A stretch of DNA of 64,000 bases from Sphaerochaeta globosa str. Buddy (GCF_000190435.1 NC_015152.1:750458-814457), one strand, 5' to 3'; positions 8,701 to 17,694 are shown, counted from the first letter of the stretch. Notes: generated by a model not told the origin, from the letters alone. Numbers and translations: made by a program.

Positions 8701-9456
8701 TTAATCGCGTAAGGAGGTGATGGCGGCCATGCCTTTGGCCAACAGGCCGATATCCATCAGGCTCATGCGTAGGGTAAGTCCATGGGGCATCCATTTGCGG
8801 GTAAGCTCCTCGGCTGCATGGAAACCAAAGATTTTGTGATACTTCTTGGCAGCCAGTGCAACCTTGGTGATTGCTTCATCCATTTTGGGATGGTTGAATT
8901 GACCGCTGACTCCCAAGGAGTTGGAAAGGTCTGCTGGTCCGATCAAAAGGGCATCGATACCTTCGGTAGAGGCGATGGCATCGATATTGTCGATCGCCTC
9001 GGAGAGTTCAATCTGGGCTATGGTAAGCACTTCCTCGTTCGCTTTGCGCATGAAAGCCTCGGGATCCTTTGCCGCATCGTAGTACTCACTATGAGCCCCG
9101 TTTCCCCCCAGTCCGCGTTGTCCGATAGGAGCAAACTTTGCCCAATCGGCAAATTTTCTGGCATCCTCGCCGTTTCTAACCATCGGCACCATGACCCCGG
9201 TCACTCCACAATCGAGTGCCCTTGAGACATTGCCTTTGGATAATTCGGGTACCCGTACGAAGCACTCAATCCCCCGAGCGCGTGCCAAGGAGGAAGCATC
9301 AGCGATGGTTTCAAATGAGAAGGCCCCATGCTCCATATCGAACATGACAAAGTCAAGTCCGGCGTTGGCCGCCACCAGGACGATCGCCGGGTTCCGTACC
9401 ATTCTCACCATAGTGCCAACTGCTGCTTTTCCACGTTTCAAATCTTTTACTGACAT
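8701..9456 (-). CDS. HpcH/HpaI-family aldolase (left TTT operon)
   Basis: The protein has 251 residues. HpcH/HpaI enzymes are metal-dependent class II aldolases that cleave 2-keto-4-hydroxy acids to pyruvate and an aldehyde. Visible signatures are FDMEHGAFSFE, the RVP strand, the IELSEAIDNID segment with the metal-binding glutamate, and LLIGPADLSNSLG with the metal-binding aspartate. The length is typical. AAGGAT precedes the ATG. It is the last gene of an operon with a transketolase-like enzyme and a TTT transporter, so the substrate is probably derived from an imported hydroxy acid. A second paralogue is at 20984. Confidence 0.85.
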   Translation of the reverse strand: MSVKDLKRGKAAVGTMVRMVRNPAIVLVAANAGLDFVMFDMEHGAFSFETIADASSLARARGIECFVRVPELSKGNVSRALDCGVTGVMVPMVRNGEDARKFADWAKFAPIGQRGLGGNGAHSEYYDAAKDPEAFMRKANEEVLTIAQIELSEAIDNIDAIASTEGIDALLIGPADLSNSLGVSGQFNHPKMDEAITKVALAAKKYHKIFGFHAAEELTRKWMPHGLTLRMSLMDIGLLAKGMAAITSLRD

Positions 9457-9474
9457 GTGAATATCCTTATCTTA

Positions 9475-11799
9475 TTATTGGTTTGCTGATGCAAGTTGTT
9501 GTGAAAGCTTTGCAAGTCTCAGCGTTCTGTCATCGGCAAACCGTCTGATAGCTTGTAAAACCCACGTCGGGCTCATGTGGGCCTCGTCGAGGACCTCTTC
9601 AAGTGTTCCCCCTGTTCTCCATCGATCGTCATGGTCGCTAGAGAGGCAGTACTCTTCACTGATGCTGTTGAACGCCCATGCACTCATCATTCTCCTTGCT
9701 TGGGTAGTAAAGAAGGTGGAATCGGCACGGTCTGCATCGGTGAGCACCTGGTTCTTGTACGTTTCACTCTGCATTGCAAAGAGCTCGGTACTGGTCACGC
9801 AGACAATTCTTACGTTCAAGTTTTCCTGTTCAAGCGTCTCAAGCAATGAAAGTATGCTGTAGACTACACTGGTTCCTTGTACGAAGATGGTTCCGCCCTT
9901 CGGTTTTCCCTCTGCATACGGCCTGAGTACATAGGCTCCCTTGGCTGCCTCAAAGTGGGAGGGGATGCCCAGCTTTTCCCGGTCGGGAATTTCCATCTCC
10001 GGCCTGGTGACATGCAAGGCAATGAGTGGGATGCTGCTCTTGAAAGCTTCTGCCAGAAGCACTGGTACCTCGTTGTACTCCCAAGGGAACAGGTTGATGA
10101 TGTGTCCCTTCGGGAAGAGCTGGTGCACTCCGACAGAGAAAATGCCGAAGTGGGTTCGGCTGTCGTCGGCTGTCTCGGGTCCCGTATGAGCCCCAACCCA
10201 GAGGACTTTTCCCACCTTGTTGTCGGCATCCTGGCAGAACTGGCTGAAGAGCCTCATCGAGCCATATTTAAGATAGGAGAATGAGGCATAGGTGGAGACA
10301 GCGGTGTAAAAACCGTCAAACTCCTCTTTGGGCTTGTCACTGAAGTTCAGCGTGGCTACCGAGCTCATAATCCCGGCATTGGAGAACTCGGTGATTTCAG
10401 TAGGAGCCATGACACCATCTTGCGTACCCACCCGTTCATACCAGCCATACCCACTCTCTTTTTCCCAACCATTGGCGAACCCCCAGAGATTGGTCGATGC
10501 GCTCAGGTCGGCAGAGGCTGCCAGGAACAAAGGACGGTTGTACTTGGTTTTCCCAAGGTAGTTGATATAGGAACCCCAGGCGCCCATACCGGCTCTGTTT
10601 GCCAACTTCTGGCCAACTTTTCCCCACATCTGATCGGGGTAGTTCTTGCTGTCCCAGAATACAGGGTCGGTGAAGGGATTTCCTTTGCTGTTCAGTTTAT
10701 AGGTCGCAAGGCTTTGGGGAACCGCGTCCCCGAGCTCTACTAAACGGTTTGCAAGGTACATACAAAGGTTGCGGTCTGCGTGCATGACTTGCACTACAGC
10801 CTCAAGATTTGCTCGAAACTCTGCCTCATCGGCGGGACCCTTTGCATCGACGTTCACAAACTTGGCACCGTATTTGGTGGCAAACTCCTTTCGAAGGTTC
10901 CAATACGGCTCACTGTTCTTGGCATGGGGAGAACCATGGCTGGGGGCGTCGTACTTGAGATACCCTCTGCCTTTGCGGGTTTTGAACCAGAGCATCGATG
11001 GTCGTCTTTGTTGGTCACCCTCATGTACCAGATTCTTCAATTCCACGGTAAGGGAGGAAAAATCGGAACCGTTTTCGGTACCACAGACTCTCCACCCATG
11101 GGGGGCAAACCAATCCTCGGGTGTTCCCGGAAGTACATCACTGGTTTTGTGCCCGTCAATGCCATAGTCGTTCCAGTCTACGAGGAAGTGAAGATTGTCC
11201 AGTGCCATGCCCCAGGCGGTATTCAGCGTTTCATGAGTCGCCCCGGGAGTAAGGCCGCCTTCACCTTCCATGATGAAGACCTGCACATCGGTTGCACCGG
11301 CTCGCTTGAGGGCGAATGCAAGGCCTGCCGCAGCAGGGGTTCCGTGACCGGAGGGGCCGGTGTTGGCTTTCAAGAACGAGGTCTTGCCATTCGCTTCGGC
11401 ATGACCGGAAAGGCCTCCCCGATGTCTGAATCCCAGCAGGTCTTCCCAGTAGAGTGCGCGATTTTTCTCATCCTTGATGAGATATTTTTTATCACCGGTT
11501 TGTTGGTAGGCAAAGCGCAATGCTTCGTTGAGGACGGCCAAGGTCGCATAGACAAGAGGAATGGTATGACCGCAACCAAGAACAAACTTGTCCCCGAAGG
11601 GTTTGTCGCTATCCCTGATATCCCAGACCATTGCTCCACTGAGCATTAAAGAGAGTAGCATGTGGACTTTTGAGCGTGATCCTCCGGGGTGGCCGCTTTG
11701 GCGGTAGTTGAGTGGTATGTCGATGAATTGATCAACAAGATCGGCTGTCTTTTCCCAGAATGCGAGATCCGAGGTGTTGCAAGCTATCGTACGTTTCAT
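9475..11799 (-). CDS. Transketolase-like thiamine diphosphate enzyme, single chain
   Basis: The protein has 774 residues. The N-terminal half carries SGHPGGSRSK and an atypical ThDP/metal motif (MEGEGGLTPGATHETLNTA then LHFLVDWNDYGIDGH), as in transketolases. The middle and C-terminal parts (EFSNAGIMSSVATL, GTSVVYSILSLLE, VRIVCVTSTELF) correspond to the pyrimidine-binding and C-terminal domains. Such enzymes move two-carbon ketol units between sugars, or split ketoses. It is longer than classical transketolases (about 660) and the usual GDG reads GEG. AGGAGG precedes the ATG. It sits between the TTT transporter and the aldolase, so it probably handles a catabolic intermediate rather than pentose phosphates. 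Confidence 0.75.
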   Translation of the reverse strand: MKRTIACNTSDLAFWEKTADLVDQFIDIPLNYRQSGHPGGSRSKVHMLLSLMLSGAMVWDIRDSDKPFGDKFVLGCGHTIPLVYATLAVLNEALRFAYQQTGDKKYLIKDEKNRALYWEDLLGFRHRGGLSGHAEANGKTSFLKANTGPSGHGTPAAAGLAFALKRAGATDVQVFIMEGEGGLTPGATHETLNTAWGMALDNLHFLVDWNDYGIDGHKTSDVLPGTPEDWFAPHGWRVCGTENGSDFSSLTVELKNLVHEGDQQRRPSMLWFKTRKGRGYLKYDAPSHGSPHAKNSEPYWNLRKEFATKYGAKFVNVDAKGPADEAEFRANLEAVVQVMHADRNLCMYLANRLVELGDAVPQSLATYKLNSKGNPFTDPVFWDSKNYPDQMWGKVGQKLANRAGMGAWGSYINYLGKTKYNRPLFLAASADLSASTNLWGFANGWEKESGYGWYERVGTQDGVMAPTEITEFSNAGIMSSVATLNFSDKPKEEFDGFYTAVSTYASFSYLKYGSMRLFSQFCQDADNKVGKVLWVGAHTGPETADDSRTHFGIFSVGVHQLFPKGHIINLFPWEYNEVPVLLAEAFKSSIPLIALHVTRPEMEIPDREKLGIPSHFEAAKGAYVLRPYAEGKPKGGTIFVQGTSVVYSILSLLETLEQENLNVRIVCVTSTELFAMQSETYKNQVLTDADRADSTFFTTQARRMMSAWAFNSISEEYCLSSDHDDRWRTGGTLEEVLDEAHMSPTWVLQAIRRFADDRTLRLAKLSQQLASANQ

Positions 11800-11813
11800 G
11801 ATGTAGGCACCTC

Positions 11814-13298
11814 CTAGTGCTGATTGGATTTCTTTCTCCGAATAGTCTTATAGACCGAAAAAACAACAATGAGAATGGTAAGGGTGAGAATGACCCCGCT
11901 GATCGGCTCGGTGAAGAAGGGAAGGAAGCTTCCCTGGCTTCTCATCAGACCCCGGCGCAGCTCGGTCTCGATGATGGGTCCCAAAATGAAGCCCAGCAAC
12001 AGGGGTGTTGCAGGAACATCGAACTTCTTCATGGCAAATCCAAGGATACCGAAAAAGAGCATGGTCCATACATCGAACATGCGGTTGTTCAGGCCGTAGG
12101 AGCCGATGACGCACAGGGTAAGCACGATGGGAAGCAGGATATGCTTGGGTACGGCAAGAATCTTGACGAACAGACGCATACCGCCGAATTCACTGACGAG
12201 CATGAAAATGTTCGATACCAGCAGAGCAGTAAAAATGGCATACACGAGTACTCCGTTGTTCTCAAACAACAGTGGTCCGGGGGTAATGCCGTGAATCATA
12301 AAACCAGCTAACAGGATGGCCGTGGTGTTGTCCCCGGGAATGCCCAGAGTCATCAGAGGAACCAAAGCCCCACCGGTGGAGGCATTGTTGGAGGTCTCAC
12401 TGGCGACTAGTCCTTCAATGGAGCCCTTACCGAAAAGTTCGGGAGTCTTTGACTGGTTCTTTGCAATACCATAGGAGACCACACTGCAGATGGCTCCCCC
12501 TAAACCGGGAAGGATGCCGATACCGGTTCCGATTACGGCAGATCGTAAGAAGTTGACTTTCTGGGAGAGAAACTCTTTCATGGAAAAGCCGAATCCCTTG
12601 ATGGCATACTCTACTGGTTTTACTTTTTCACCAACTCCTTGCTCGGATTCCTCAAACAGCTGGGCGACTGCAAACAAGCCGATGAGAGCCGGCAGCAGGC
12701 TGATCCCACCGTTCAGCTCCTTTATACCGAAAGTGAAGCGGGGAAATGCGGTGATCGGGGCCATGCCGATAAAGGTAAACGCGAAGCCCAACAAAGCACT
12801 GAATAAGCCCTTGACCAAGGATTTGCCGGACATGGTGGAAACGAGGGTAAGGCTGAAGATTCCTATGGAAAAATATTCAAACGAGGCGAAGTTCAAAGCT
12901 ACTTCAGCTACCAATGGGGAGATGAAATAGAGAACCAACAGGCTGAATATGCCGCCGAGGAAAGAGAATACGATACCGATGCCCAAGGCTTTACCGGCCT
13001 GTCCCTGCTTGGCCATGGGGGAACCATCAAAACAGGTGCAGACAGAAGCAGGTGTGCCTGGAATGTTGAGCAGGATGGCAGAGATGAGTCCTCCGCTGGT
13101 CCCTCCGATATACAGGCCCATCAGAAGAGAGAGGCCTTCCACGGGACTCATGCTGAAGGTGATGGGGAGGAAAAGTGCCACACCCATGGTTACAGTAATA
13201 CCGGGGATTGACCCGAAGAGAATCCCCAGGACAGTTCCACCAAAGATGAGCAATAGAGTTTTTATCGTAAAAACGGCGAGAATACCTTCCAAAATCAT
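11814..13298 (-). CDS. tctA: TTT transporter large permease (TctA family), left operon
   Basis: The protein has 494 residues with about 11 to 12 membrane segments. It carries the two TctA signatures, GSIPGITVTMG near the N-terminus and GIGILPGLGGAICS in the middle, plus TLGIPGDNTTAILLAG. TctA forms the translocation path of the tripartite tricarboxylate transporter. AAGGAG lies 9 bp upstream of the ATG. The gene follows tctB after 14 bp and precedes the transketolase-like gene by 14 bp. A paralogous set is at 17838-20987. Confidence 0.9.
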   Translation of the reverse strand: MILEGILAVFTIKTLLLIFGGTVLGILFGSIPGITVTMGVALFLPITFSMSPVEGLSLLMGLYIGGTSGGLISAILLNIPGTPASVCTCFDGSPMAKQGQAGKALGIGIVFSFLGGIFSLLVLYFISPLVAEVALNFASFEYFSIGIFSLTLVSTMSGKSLVKGLFSALLGFAFTFIGMAPITAFPRFTFGIKELNGGISLLPALIGLFAVAQLFEESEQGVGEKVKPVEYAIKGFGFSMKEFLSQKVNFLRSAVIGTGIGILPGLGGAICSVVSYGIAKNQSKTPELFGKGSIEGLVASETSNNASTGGALVPLMTLGIPGDNTTAILLAGFMIHGITPGPLLFENNGVLVYAIFTALLVSNIFMLVSEFGGMRLFVKILAVPKHILLPIVLTLCVIGSYGLNNRMFDVWTMLFFGILGFAMKKFDVPATPLLLGFILGPIIETELRRGLMRSQGSFLPFFTEPISGVILTLTILIVVFSVYKTIRRKKSNQH

Positions 13299-13312
13299 GG
13301 TGAGCTACTCCT

Positions 13313-13774
13313 TTACCCGAGGATTCCCGCGGGAATCATGACGCTGAACACTTTTACAAACAACAGATAGGTAACTACCGCGCTGATGATTGAAAGTAGG
13401 GCATAGCGCAGGCAATGTTGCTTGCTCCCCCGGTTCAGAACGAGAATTTGACCAAATATATAGAGAGAGGAAGCAATGATGTATCCTGCCAAAGGAATGA
13501 GGGCAAGATAGACAATGAGAAGAGCCAGCGTCAGATATGGCGAGAGGGAGGGGCTCTTTTGGGATGTCTGTGCATGAGCGCGCACGAAGAGAATCGTGCG
13601 GTTTTGATACACGAGCAATGATCCGAGAATCATGAATCCTACGGCTGCGATGCGGGGGAAGAACTTTGCTCCGACTCCTACCGCCGCGAAGTCCCTGATA
13701 TCGTTGCTCATGATAAGGATGGCAATTCCCAAGGCAATGCTGAAGAATCCCAAACCGATTGTTTTTTTGTTCAT
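13313..13774 (-). CDS. tctB: TTT transporter small permease (TctB family), left operon
   Basis: The protein has 153 residues and four hydrophobic segments. Its order after tctC and before tctA is the usual TTT layout. An overlapping longer frame on the same strand is an out-of-frame shadow, because this frame has the TctB-like hydrophobic pattern and AAGGG upstream of its ATG. It partners TctA in the membrane. Confidence 0.85.
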   Translation of the reverse strand: MNKKTIGLGFFSIALGIAILIMSNDIRDFAAVGVGAKFFPRIAAVGFMILGSLLVYQNRTILFVRAHAQTSQKSPSLSPYLTLALLIVYLALIPLAGYIIASSLYIFGQILVLNRGSKQHCLRYALLSIISAVVTYLLFVKVFSVMIPAGILG

Positions 13775-13796
13775 ACTGAATACCCTTACTTGACAT

Positions 13797-13824
13797 GTGC
13801 AAGGCCCCTTTCAGGGCCCTGCAC
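13797..13824 (-). promoter_or_regulatory. Intercistronic hairpin between tctC and tctB (left operon)
   Basis: The arms GTGCAAGGCCC and GGGCCCTGCAC pair over about 11 bp with one G-T wobble. There is no T tract, so this is more likely an mRNA-stabilising element than a terminator. It begins 20 bp after the tctC stop. Confidence 0.6.
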
Positions 13825-13843
13825 CAGAAAAGATTCTCAATTG

Positions 13844-14851
13844 CTACTTCGTAGTTCCTCTGAAGAGGTCCTGATATTGGGCGAAGTATTCATAGACCTG
13901 CTGTGCATGCTTGGTTGCCTGCTCAGGTCCCATGTAAGTCGGAGTGACAAAGTACTTGGCAGCTTCCGCCTGATATTCGGGATTCTCAACAACGCGCTTC
14001 ATTGCGGCGCTGAACTTGTCAACTATGCTCTTGGGGGCTCCTTTGGGCATGCCGACGAAGAAGAACTTGTTGAACTCAAGGTCGAGGCCCTGTTCAGCAG
14101 TAGTGGGAACCTCGGCGAACAGGGGATTGCGCTGTTTTGAGGTCAGTCCGAGCACTACGAAGTCGCCGCTCTTGAAGTAGTCGAGGGTCAGGCCGTACTG
14201 GGTGTTGATGACCTGGGTCTTGCGTCCCTTCAGGGCAACAGTCTTTGCAGCATTGCCGCCGACGTCAACCAGATTCAAATCGATACCGGCTTCAGCTTCA
14301 AGTACGATACCTACCAGGTGGGGGTAGCCACCGGTCATCATACCGAACTCCACCTTGCCGGGATTTGCCTTGGCGTAGGTGATGAACTCGGTCAGGTTCT
14401 TGAAGGGCATGCCGGGGTGGGTTGCCAATACCGTGGTGTCGTCCAACAGGCCGATACCAACCATGTCGAAGGCTTCGATGCCGTAGTCGACAAGTCCTGC
14501 AATCTTGGGAATCATTGCTTCGCCATGGAAGAAAAGGGCAGTGTAGCCGTCGGCATCGGAGTCCAGGACGCGCTGCATACCGATCGTGCCGCCACCACCG
14601 GTGACGTTAACAACGGCAAGGCTCTGGCCAAGTTCCTTTTCGAGATACTTGGAAAAGAGGCGGGCGTTGAGGTCGGTATCCCCGCCGGCTCCAACCGGGA
14701 CGATGATCTGAATCGGTTTTGCCGGATAGTTGGCTGCCGGATCAGCTTGGGTAGCAGCACTTTCCTTGGTTCCTGCCGCAAACAAGCCAAAGCTTGCAAG
14801 TAGTGCCAGGACAGTGACGATAACAACAAAGCGTAGATGGGTCTGTTTCAT
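13844..14851 (-). CDS. tctC: TTT transporter substrate-binding protein (TctC family), left operon
   Basis: The protein has 335 residues, with a signal peptide (LASFGLFAAG) leading into TKESAAT. The mature domain has the Bug/TctC pattern: YPAKPIQIIVPVGAGGDTDLNARLF, then a ligand-loop VTGGGGTIG and a carboxylate-binding region. It collects the substrate outside the membrane for TctAB. The ATG at 14849-14851 is chosen because AAAGGAG sits 6 bp upstream; a longer frame runs into the promoter. It is the first gene after a promoter with the ATGATATATCAT operator. Confidence 0.9.
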   Translation of the reverse strand: MKQTHLRFVVIVTVLALLASFGLFAAGTKESAATQADPAANYPAKPIQIIVPVGAGGDTDLNARLFSKYLEKELGQSLAVVNVTGGGGTIGMQRVLDSDADGYTALFFHGEAMIPKIAGLVDYGIEAFDMVGIGLLDDTTVLATHPGMPFKNLTEFITYAKANPGKVEFGMMTGGYPHLVGIVLEAEAGIDLNLVDVGGNAAKTVALKGRKTQVINTQYGLTLDYFKSGDFVVLGLTSKQRNPLFAEVPTTAEQGLDLEFNKFFFVGMPKGAPKSIVDKFSAAMKRVVENPEYQAEAAKYFVTPTYMGPEQATKHAQQVYEYFAQYQDLFRGTTK

Positions 14852-14905
14852 AGATGCTCCTTTCGTGGTTTTGTGATTTCCCTTGATAGAAAACAACAGA
14901 TATAA

Positions 14906-14917
14906 ATGATATATCAT
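14906..14917. promoter_or_regulatory. Candidate GntR operator, site 1
   Basis: ATGATATATCAT is a perfect 12-bp palindrome that overlaps the -10 box of the tctC promoter. The same core TGATATATCA occurs at 16692-16701 before the isomerase gene. The GntR gene lying between the two sites is the natural binding protein. Confidence 0.65.
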
Positions 14918-14936
14918 GTATATTACCAGCTGTCAA
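14908..14936 (-). promoter_or_regulatory. Sigma-70-type promoter of the left tctC operon
   Basis: Read on the minus strand, TTGACA (14936-14931) is followed after 17 bp by TATATC (14913-14908). The operator palindrome overlaps the -10 element. The tctC start codon is 57 bp downstream. Confidence 0.6.
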
Positions 14937-15020
14937 ATACTATTTTCCTTGCTGGTACTGATTATACAATAACCAATTAGTGAAGCTTATAGTGTACTTC
15001 TTGCGATTTTTATATCTTTT

Positions 15021-15701
15021 CTAGTACTTGATCGACGAGTTCTTCAAATCTTCGATGAAGGGGTAGTAGGAGTCATAGATATGGTCGCGCATCACTTTTT
15101 CCGCCTTTTCAGGATCCTGGTCGAGGATGTTATCGATCAGGGTGACATGCCAGTAGCGCTGGATGGCAGGTCTGGCACGCCTGGATTGGACTGCATTGAA
15201 GAGCAGCCACGTGAAATTGATCTTCTGCAGCCCTGCGATGAGGGAGGAGAACCCGGTACACTCGGCCATCATGACATGGAAGCGTATATGCAATTGGGTT
15301 ATCTTCTCTGTTTCACTGCCTTCAAAGCGGAGAATGTCCAACTCCTCGGCAAGAGCGTGAAGCGCCTTTTTCTGTTCTTCGGTTGCTTTGGTGGCAAGAA
15401 TTCTTGCCACCTGGCATTCTATGGCTTCACGGAAGGCAAACATGTCCATGACTCGCTCTACGGTGGGAATGGTAACGATGGAACCCCAGTGCGCCTTGTA
15501 TTCGATCAAGCCGTCCTGTTCCAGGCGCTTCATAGCCTCAAGGATGGGAATGGGACTGACACCAAGCTCCTGTGCGAGCTGGCGGCGAACCAATCTCATA
15601 CCAGGCTCATACTCGCCCTTCATGATTTTCTTGCTGATGATCTCATACGCTTTTTCAGCAGCTGTCTGAAAAACTGCGCCATTCTGCGTTACCGATTGCA
15701 T
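15021..15701 (-). CDS. GntR/FadR-family (FCD) regulator of the left TTT locus
   Basis: The protein has 226 residues. A winged helix (AYEIISKKIMKGEYEPGMRL, then QLAQELGVSPIPILEAMKRL) is followed by an all-helical FCD effector domain with conserved acidic and histidine residues (FREAIECQVARIL, HIRFHVMMAE). Members usually bind a carboxylate and come off a short palindrome. The start at 15701 is chosen because GGAGG lies 7 bp upstream. It follows the isomerase gene by 50 bp and is flanked by two matching palindromes, so it probably represses both its own operon and tctC-tctB-tctA. Confidence 0.85.
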   Translation of the reverse strand: MQSVTQNGAVFQTAAEKAYEIISKKIMKGEYEPGMRLVRRQLAQELGVSPIPILEAMKRLEQDGLIEYKAHWGSIVTIPTVERVMDMFAFREAIECQVARILATKATEEQKKALHALAEELDILRFEGSETEKITQLHIRFHVMMAECTGFSSLIAGLQKINFTWLLFNAVQSRRARPAIQRYWHVTLIDNILDQDPEKAEKVMRDHIYDSYYPFIEDLKNSSIKY

Positions 15702-15751
15702 TCGATACCCTCCACCTTTTGATGCATAATACATGCCAAACTCTTTTTTCG

Positions 15752-16675
15752 CTAGTCTTTTATCGGTTTAACCTTGTCCCATGCAAGCAGCAGTGTCCGT
15801 TTTGCATTGGCAACCACCAGATCGGGATCCTCATTGCCAAACGGCTTCACTTCAAAACTGACCACAGGACGCTTCTCTGTGTTCAAGAACCCGATGGATA
15901 GCAAGAATTGCAAGTAAGCAGTCAATTCCTTTACGTTGTTCTCACTTCCGGGGAAGCCGAAGCGGGGATGCAAATCACCGTACCCGGGAAGGGAAGGGTC
16001 CTTGACGACACAGTTTCCCATATGGGCATGGGTGATATATTCCTTGACCGGTAACAATGATTCCTCAATTGTCTCATGAAGCAAGGGAATGTGGCTGAGG
16101 TCGACCAGAAGGCCAAATTCGGGATAGTCCTTTCGGATCTCCTTGGCATATCGCTTTGCCAAGGAAGCCGGTCCGATGAGGCTCTTCTTGTCAATATCGT
16201 AGTCGAAGACCTCCAGGGCAATTTTCATTGTGCCTTTGGATGCAGCATATGCACAGATTTCCTTGGTGGAAGCCACCAAAGCCTGATAGGCTGTCTCCAA
16301 GTTTGCTTCTTCATACTTGCCGCTCAAGAAAGCAAAGGCGCTGGCACCCAACTCATAGGCTTCATCGATGCCTTCCTTCAGGTTTGCTACTGCCTGTAAG
16401 CGCTTTTTCTCATCCAGATCGTTGATGTTCATTTTGGTGGAGAGAAGTCTGGGTTGAGCTCCATAGGCAAGGGTAAGGGCGGCAGTTTCCTTCATGAATC
16501 GAACCTGCTTTCTTGCCTCACTATCACGAATCCAAGTGACTTCAACAGCTTCAAAAAAGGGATCGGCGGCGATTTTCTTGAATGTTTCAACAATGGGACC
16601 TTCCCCACTTGCGACCGGATAGGCCATGAAATGGATGAGACCGACTTTCATATAGCTGGATAAGGATTCTTGCAT
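15752..16675 (-). CDS. Sugar phosphate isomerase/epimerase-like TIM-barrel protein
   Basis: The protein has 307 residues. The pattern of beta strands with EVTWI, ALEVFDYDIDK, LLVDLSHIPL, THAHMGNCV and VSFEVKP fits the AP-endonuclease-2/xylose-isomerase-like barrel, with metal-ligand glutamate, aspartate and histidines at the strand ends. Members isomerise or epimerise sugars and sugar acids. AGGAG lies 6 bp upstream of the ATG. It is the first gene after a strong promoter with the ATGATATATCA operator and is followed by the GntR gene. The exact reaction is unknown. Confidence 0.75.
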   Translation of the reverse strand: MQESLSSYMKVGLIHFMAYPVASGEGPIVETFKKIAADPFFEAVEVTWIRDSEARKQVRFMKETAALTLAYGAQPRLLSTKMNINDLDEKKRLQAVANLKEGIDEAYELGASAFAFLSGKYEEANLETAYQALVASTKEICAYAASKGTMKIALEVFDYDIDKKSLIGPASLAKRYAKEIRKDYPEFGLLVDLSHIPLLHETIEESLLPVKEYITHAHMGNCVVKDPSLPGYGDLHPRFGFPGSENNVKELTAYLQFLLSIGFLNTEKRPVVSFEVKPFGNEDPDLVVANAKRTLLLAWDKVKPIKD

Positions 16676-16690
16676 GGTGTACTCCTCTTA

Positions 16691-16701
16691 ATGATATATC
16701 A
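16691..16701. promoter_or_regulatory. Candidate GntR operator, site 2
   Basis: ATGATATATCA contains the perfect palindrome TGATATATCA and matches site 1 at 14906 in 11 of 12 bases. It lies a few bases downstream of the -10 box of the isomerase promoter, where bound repressor would block initiation. Confidence 0.65.
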
Positions 16702-16706
16702 GATAT

Positions 16707-16735
16707 ATTGTAGAGGTGTTATTCCCATCTGTCAA
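16707..16735 (-). promoter_or_regulatory. Sigma-70 promoter of the isomerase-GntR operon
   Basis: On the minus strand TTGACA (16735-16730) and TACAAT (16712-16707) are separated by 17 bp. After the -35 it shares the pattern TTGACAGnTGGnAATA with the tctC promoter. Confidence 0.75.
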
Positions 16736-16803
16736 TAAAAGAGTGCGGCAGGGGAGGGAAACACAGGAAATCCTTGACAGCAGACCAAAAGAGAGGGAAT
16801 CTA

Positions 16804-16818
16804 ATAATCAGTGATTAT
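16804..16818. promoter_or_regulatory. Candidate operator of the second GntR regulator, site 1
   Basis: ATAATCA-G-TGATTAT is a perfect 15-bp inverted repeat 20 bp before the start of the second GntR gene. The same core recurs at 17731-17757 before the right tctC gene. A TTGACA at 16774-16779 may be the -35 element of this autoregulated gene. Confidence 0.65.
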
Positions 16819-16838
16819 CAGCGAGAAAGGGGAATGGT

Positions 16839-17543
16839 ATGGACCAAGTGTTAGACAGCCTGTGTAGGGATGAAGAGGATAGGATGGTGCTCACTCTGGT
16901 TCGGTACATCCGTGAGAAAGGGATGAAACCGGGTGATAAGCTTCCTTCCATCCGTACCTTCGCCACCGAGCTTGGTGTTTCTCAGAGTCAGGTACGATCG
17001 GGGTGTCTGCGTGCAGCCGCAATGGGTGTGCTTAAGATAGTTCCCCGTTCCGGGTGCTATTTGGCTGATGTCACCCTTTCCGGCATCATCGGTCCCTTTA
17101 CCTTGTTGTTTGAGGCAATGTACATGAATGTGCAGCCTCCCTTGATTGACCTCTATGAGCTCAAGACCACCTTGGAGCGGGGAATTGCCAAGCGGGTTGC
17201 CGTCATTCGTACGATTGAAGATCTTGCTGAACTGAAGAGGTTGCTCGATGCCATGGAGACTGCTACCGAGCATGCTGAAATGGTGCGCCTCGATGAATTA
17301 TTCCATGAGAAATTGGCAAGCAGCACCAGAAACCCACTCTTTTTCTCCTTGATGCAGGTCATTCATTCCATGCTCCGCCAGAGCAGGCTCTCCTATAAGG
17401 ATTTTGTTTCCGAATTTCCTCAATCGAGGAAGGACCATCGTGCTTTATATGAGGCACTACGTGATCAGGATGCCCTGAAGGCCGGCGATATTGCTGAGCA
17501 ACACAGCAATAGGAGGAAGCTCCTCTTGGTGAAGAATTATTGA
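16839..17543 (+). CDS. GntR-family regulator of the right TTT locus
   Basis: The protein has 234 residues. The N-terminal wing-helix reads LVRYIREKGMKPGDKLPSIR and FATELGVSQSQVRSGCLRA, followed by an FCD-like helical domain (LYELKTTLERGIAKRV, LDELFHEKLASSTRN, DHRALYEALRDQD). It is transcribed away from the left locus and toward the right one. A palindrome lies directly upstream, and a close copy is in the promoter of the right tctC gene 190 bp downstream of its stop, so it probably represses itself and that operon. GGGG about 8 bp upstream serves as the ribosome binding site. Confidence 0.85.
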   Translation: MDQVLDSLCRDEEDRMVLTLVRYIREKGMKPGDKLPSIRTFATELGVSQSQVRSGCLRAAAMGVLKIVPRSGCYLADVTLSGIIGPFTLLFEAMYMNVQPPLIDLYELKTTLERGIAKRVAVIRTIEDLAELKRLLDAMETATEHAEMVRLDELFHEKLASSTRNPLFFSLMQVIHSMLRQSRLSYKDFVSEFPQSRKDHRALYEALRDQDALKAGDIAEQHSNRRKLLLVKNY

Positions 17544-17694
17544 TTTGACACGTAGAATCTTTACTATAAGCGATAAAAAACACATTAAATATAAAAACAC
17601 TATAGAAATTATAATCGCTCTGCATGTTTTTATAATTGCACTGTAAATATTATGGCCTGTGCTGAAATCCGTATAATTGAGTTGTAGATTTTTA

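Noticed and set aside
13305-13802. A longer frame overlapping tctB on the same strand
   Set aside because: It lacks membrane segments and a family motif. The shifted 153-residue frame is a normal TctB.
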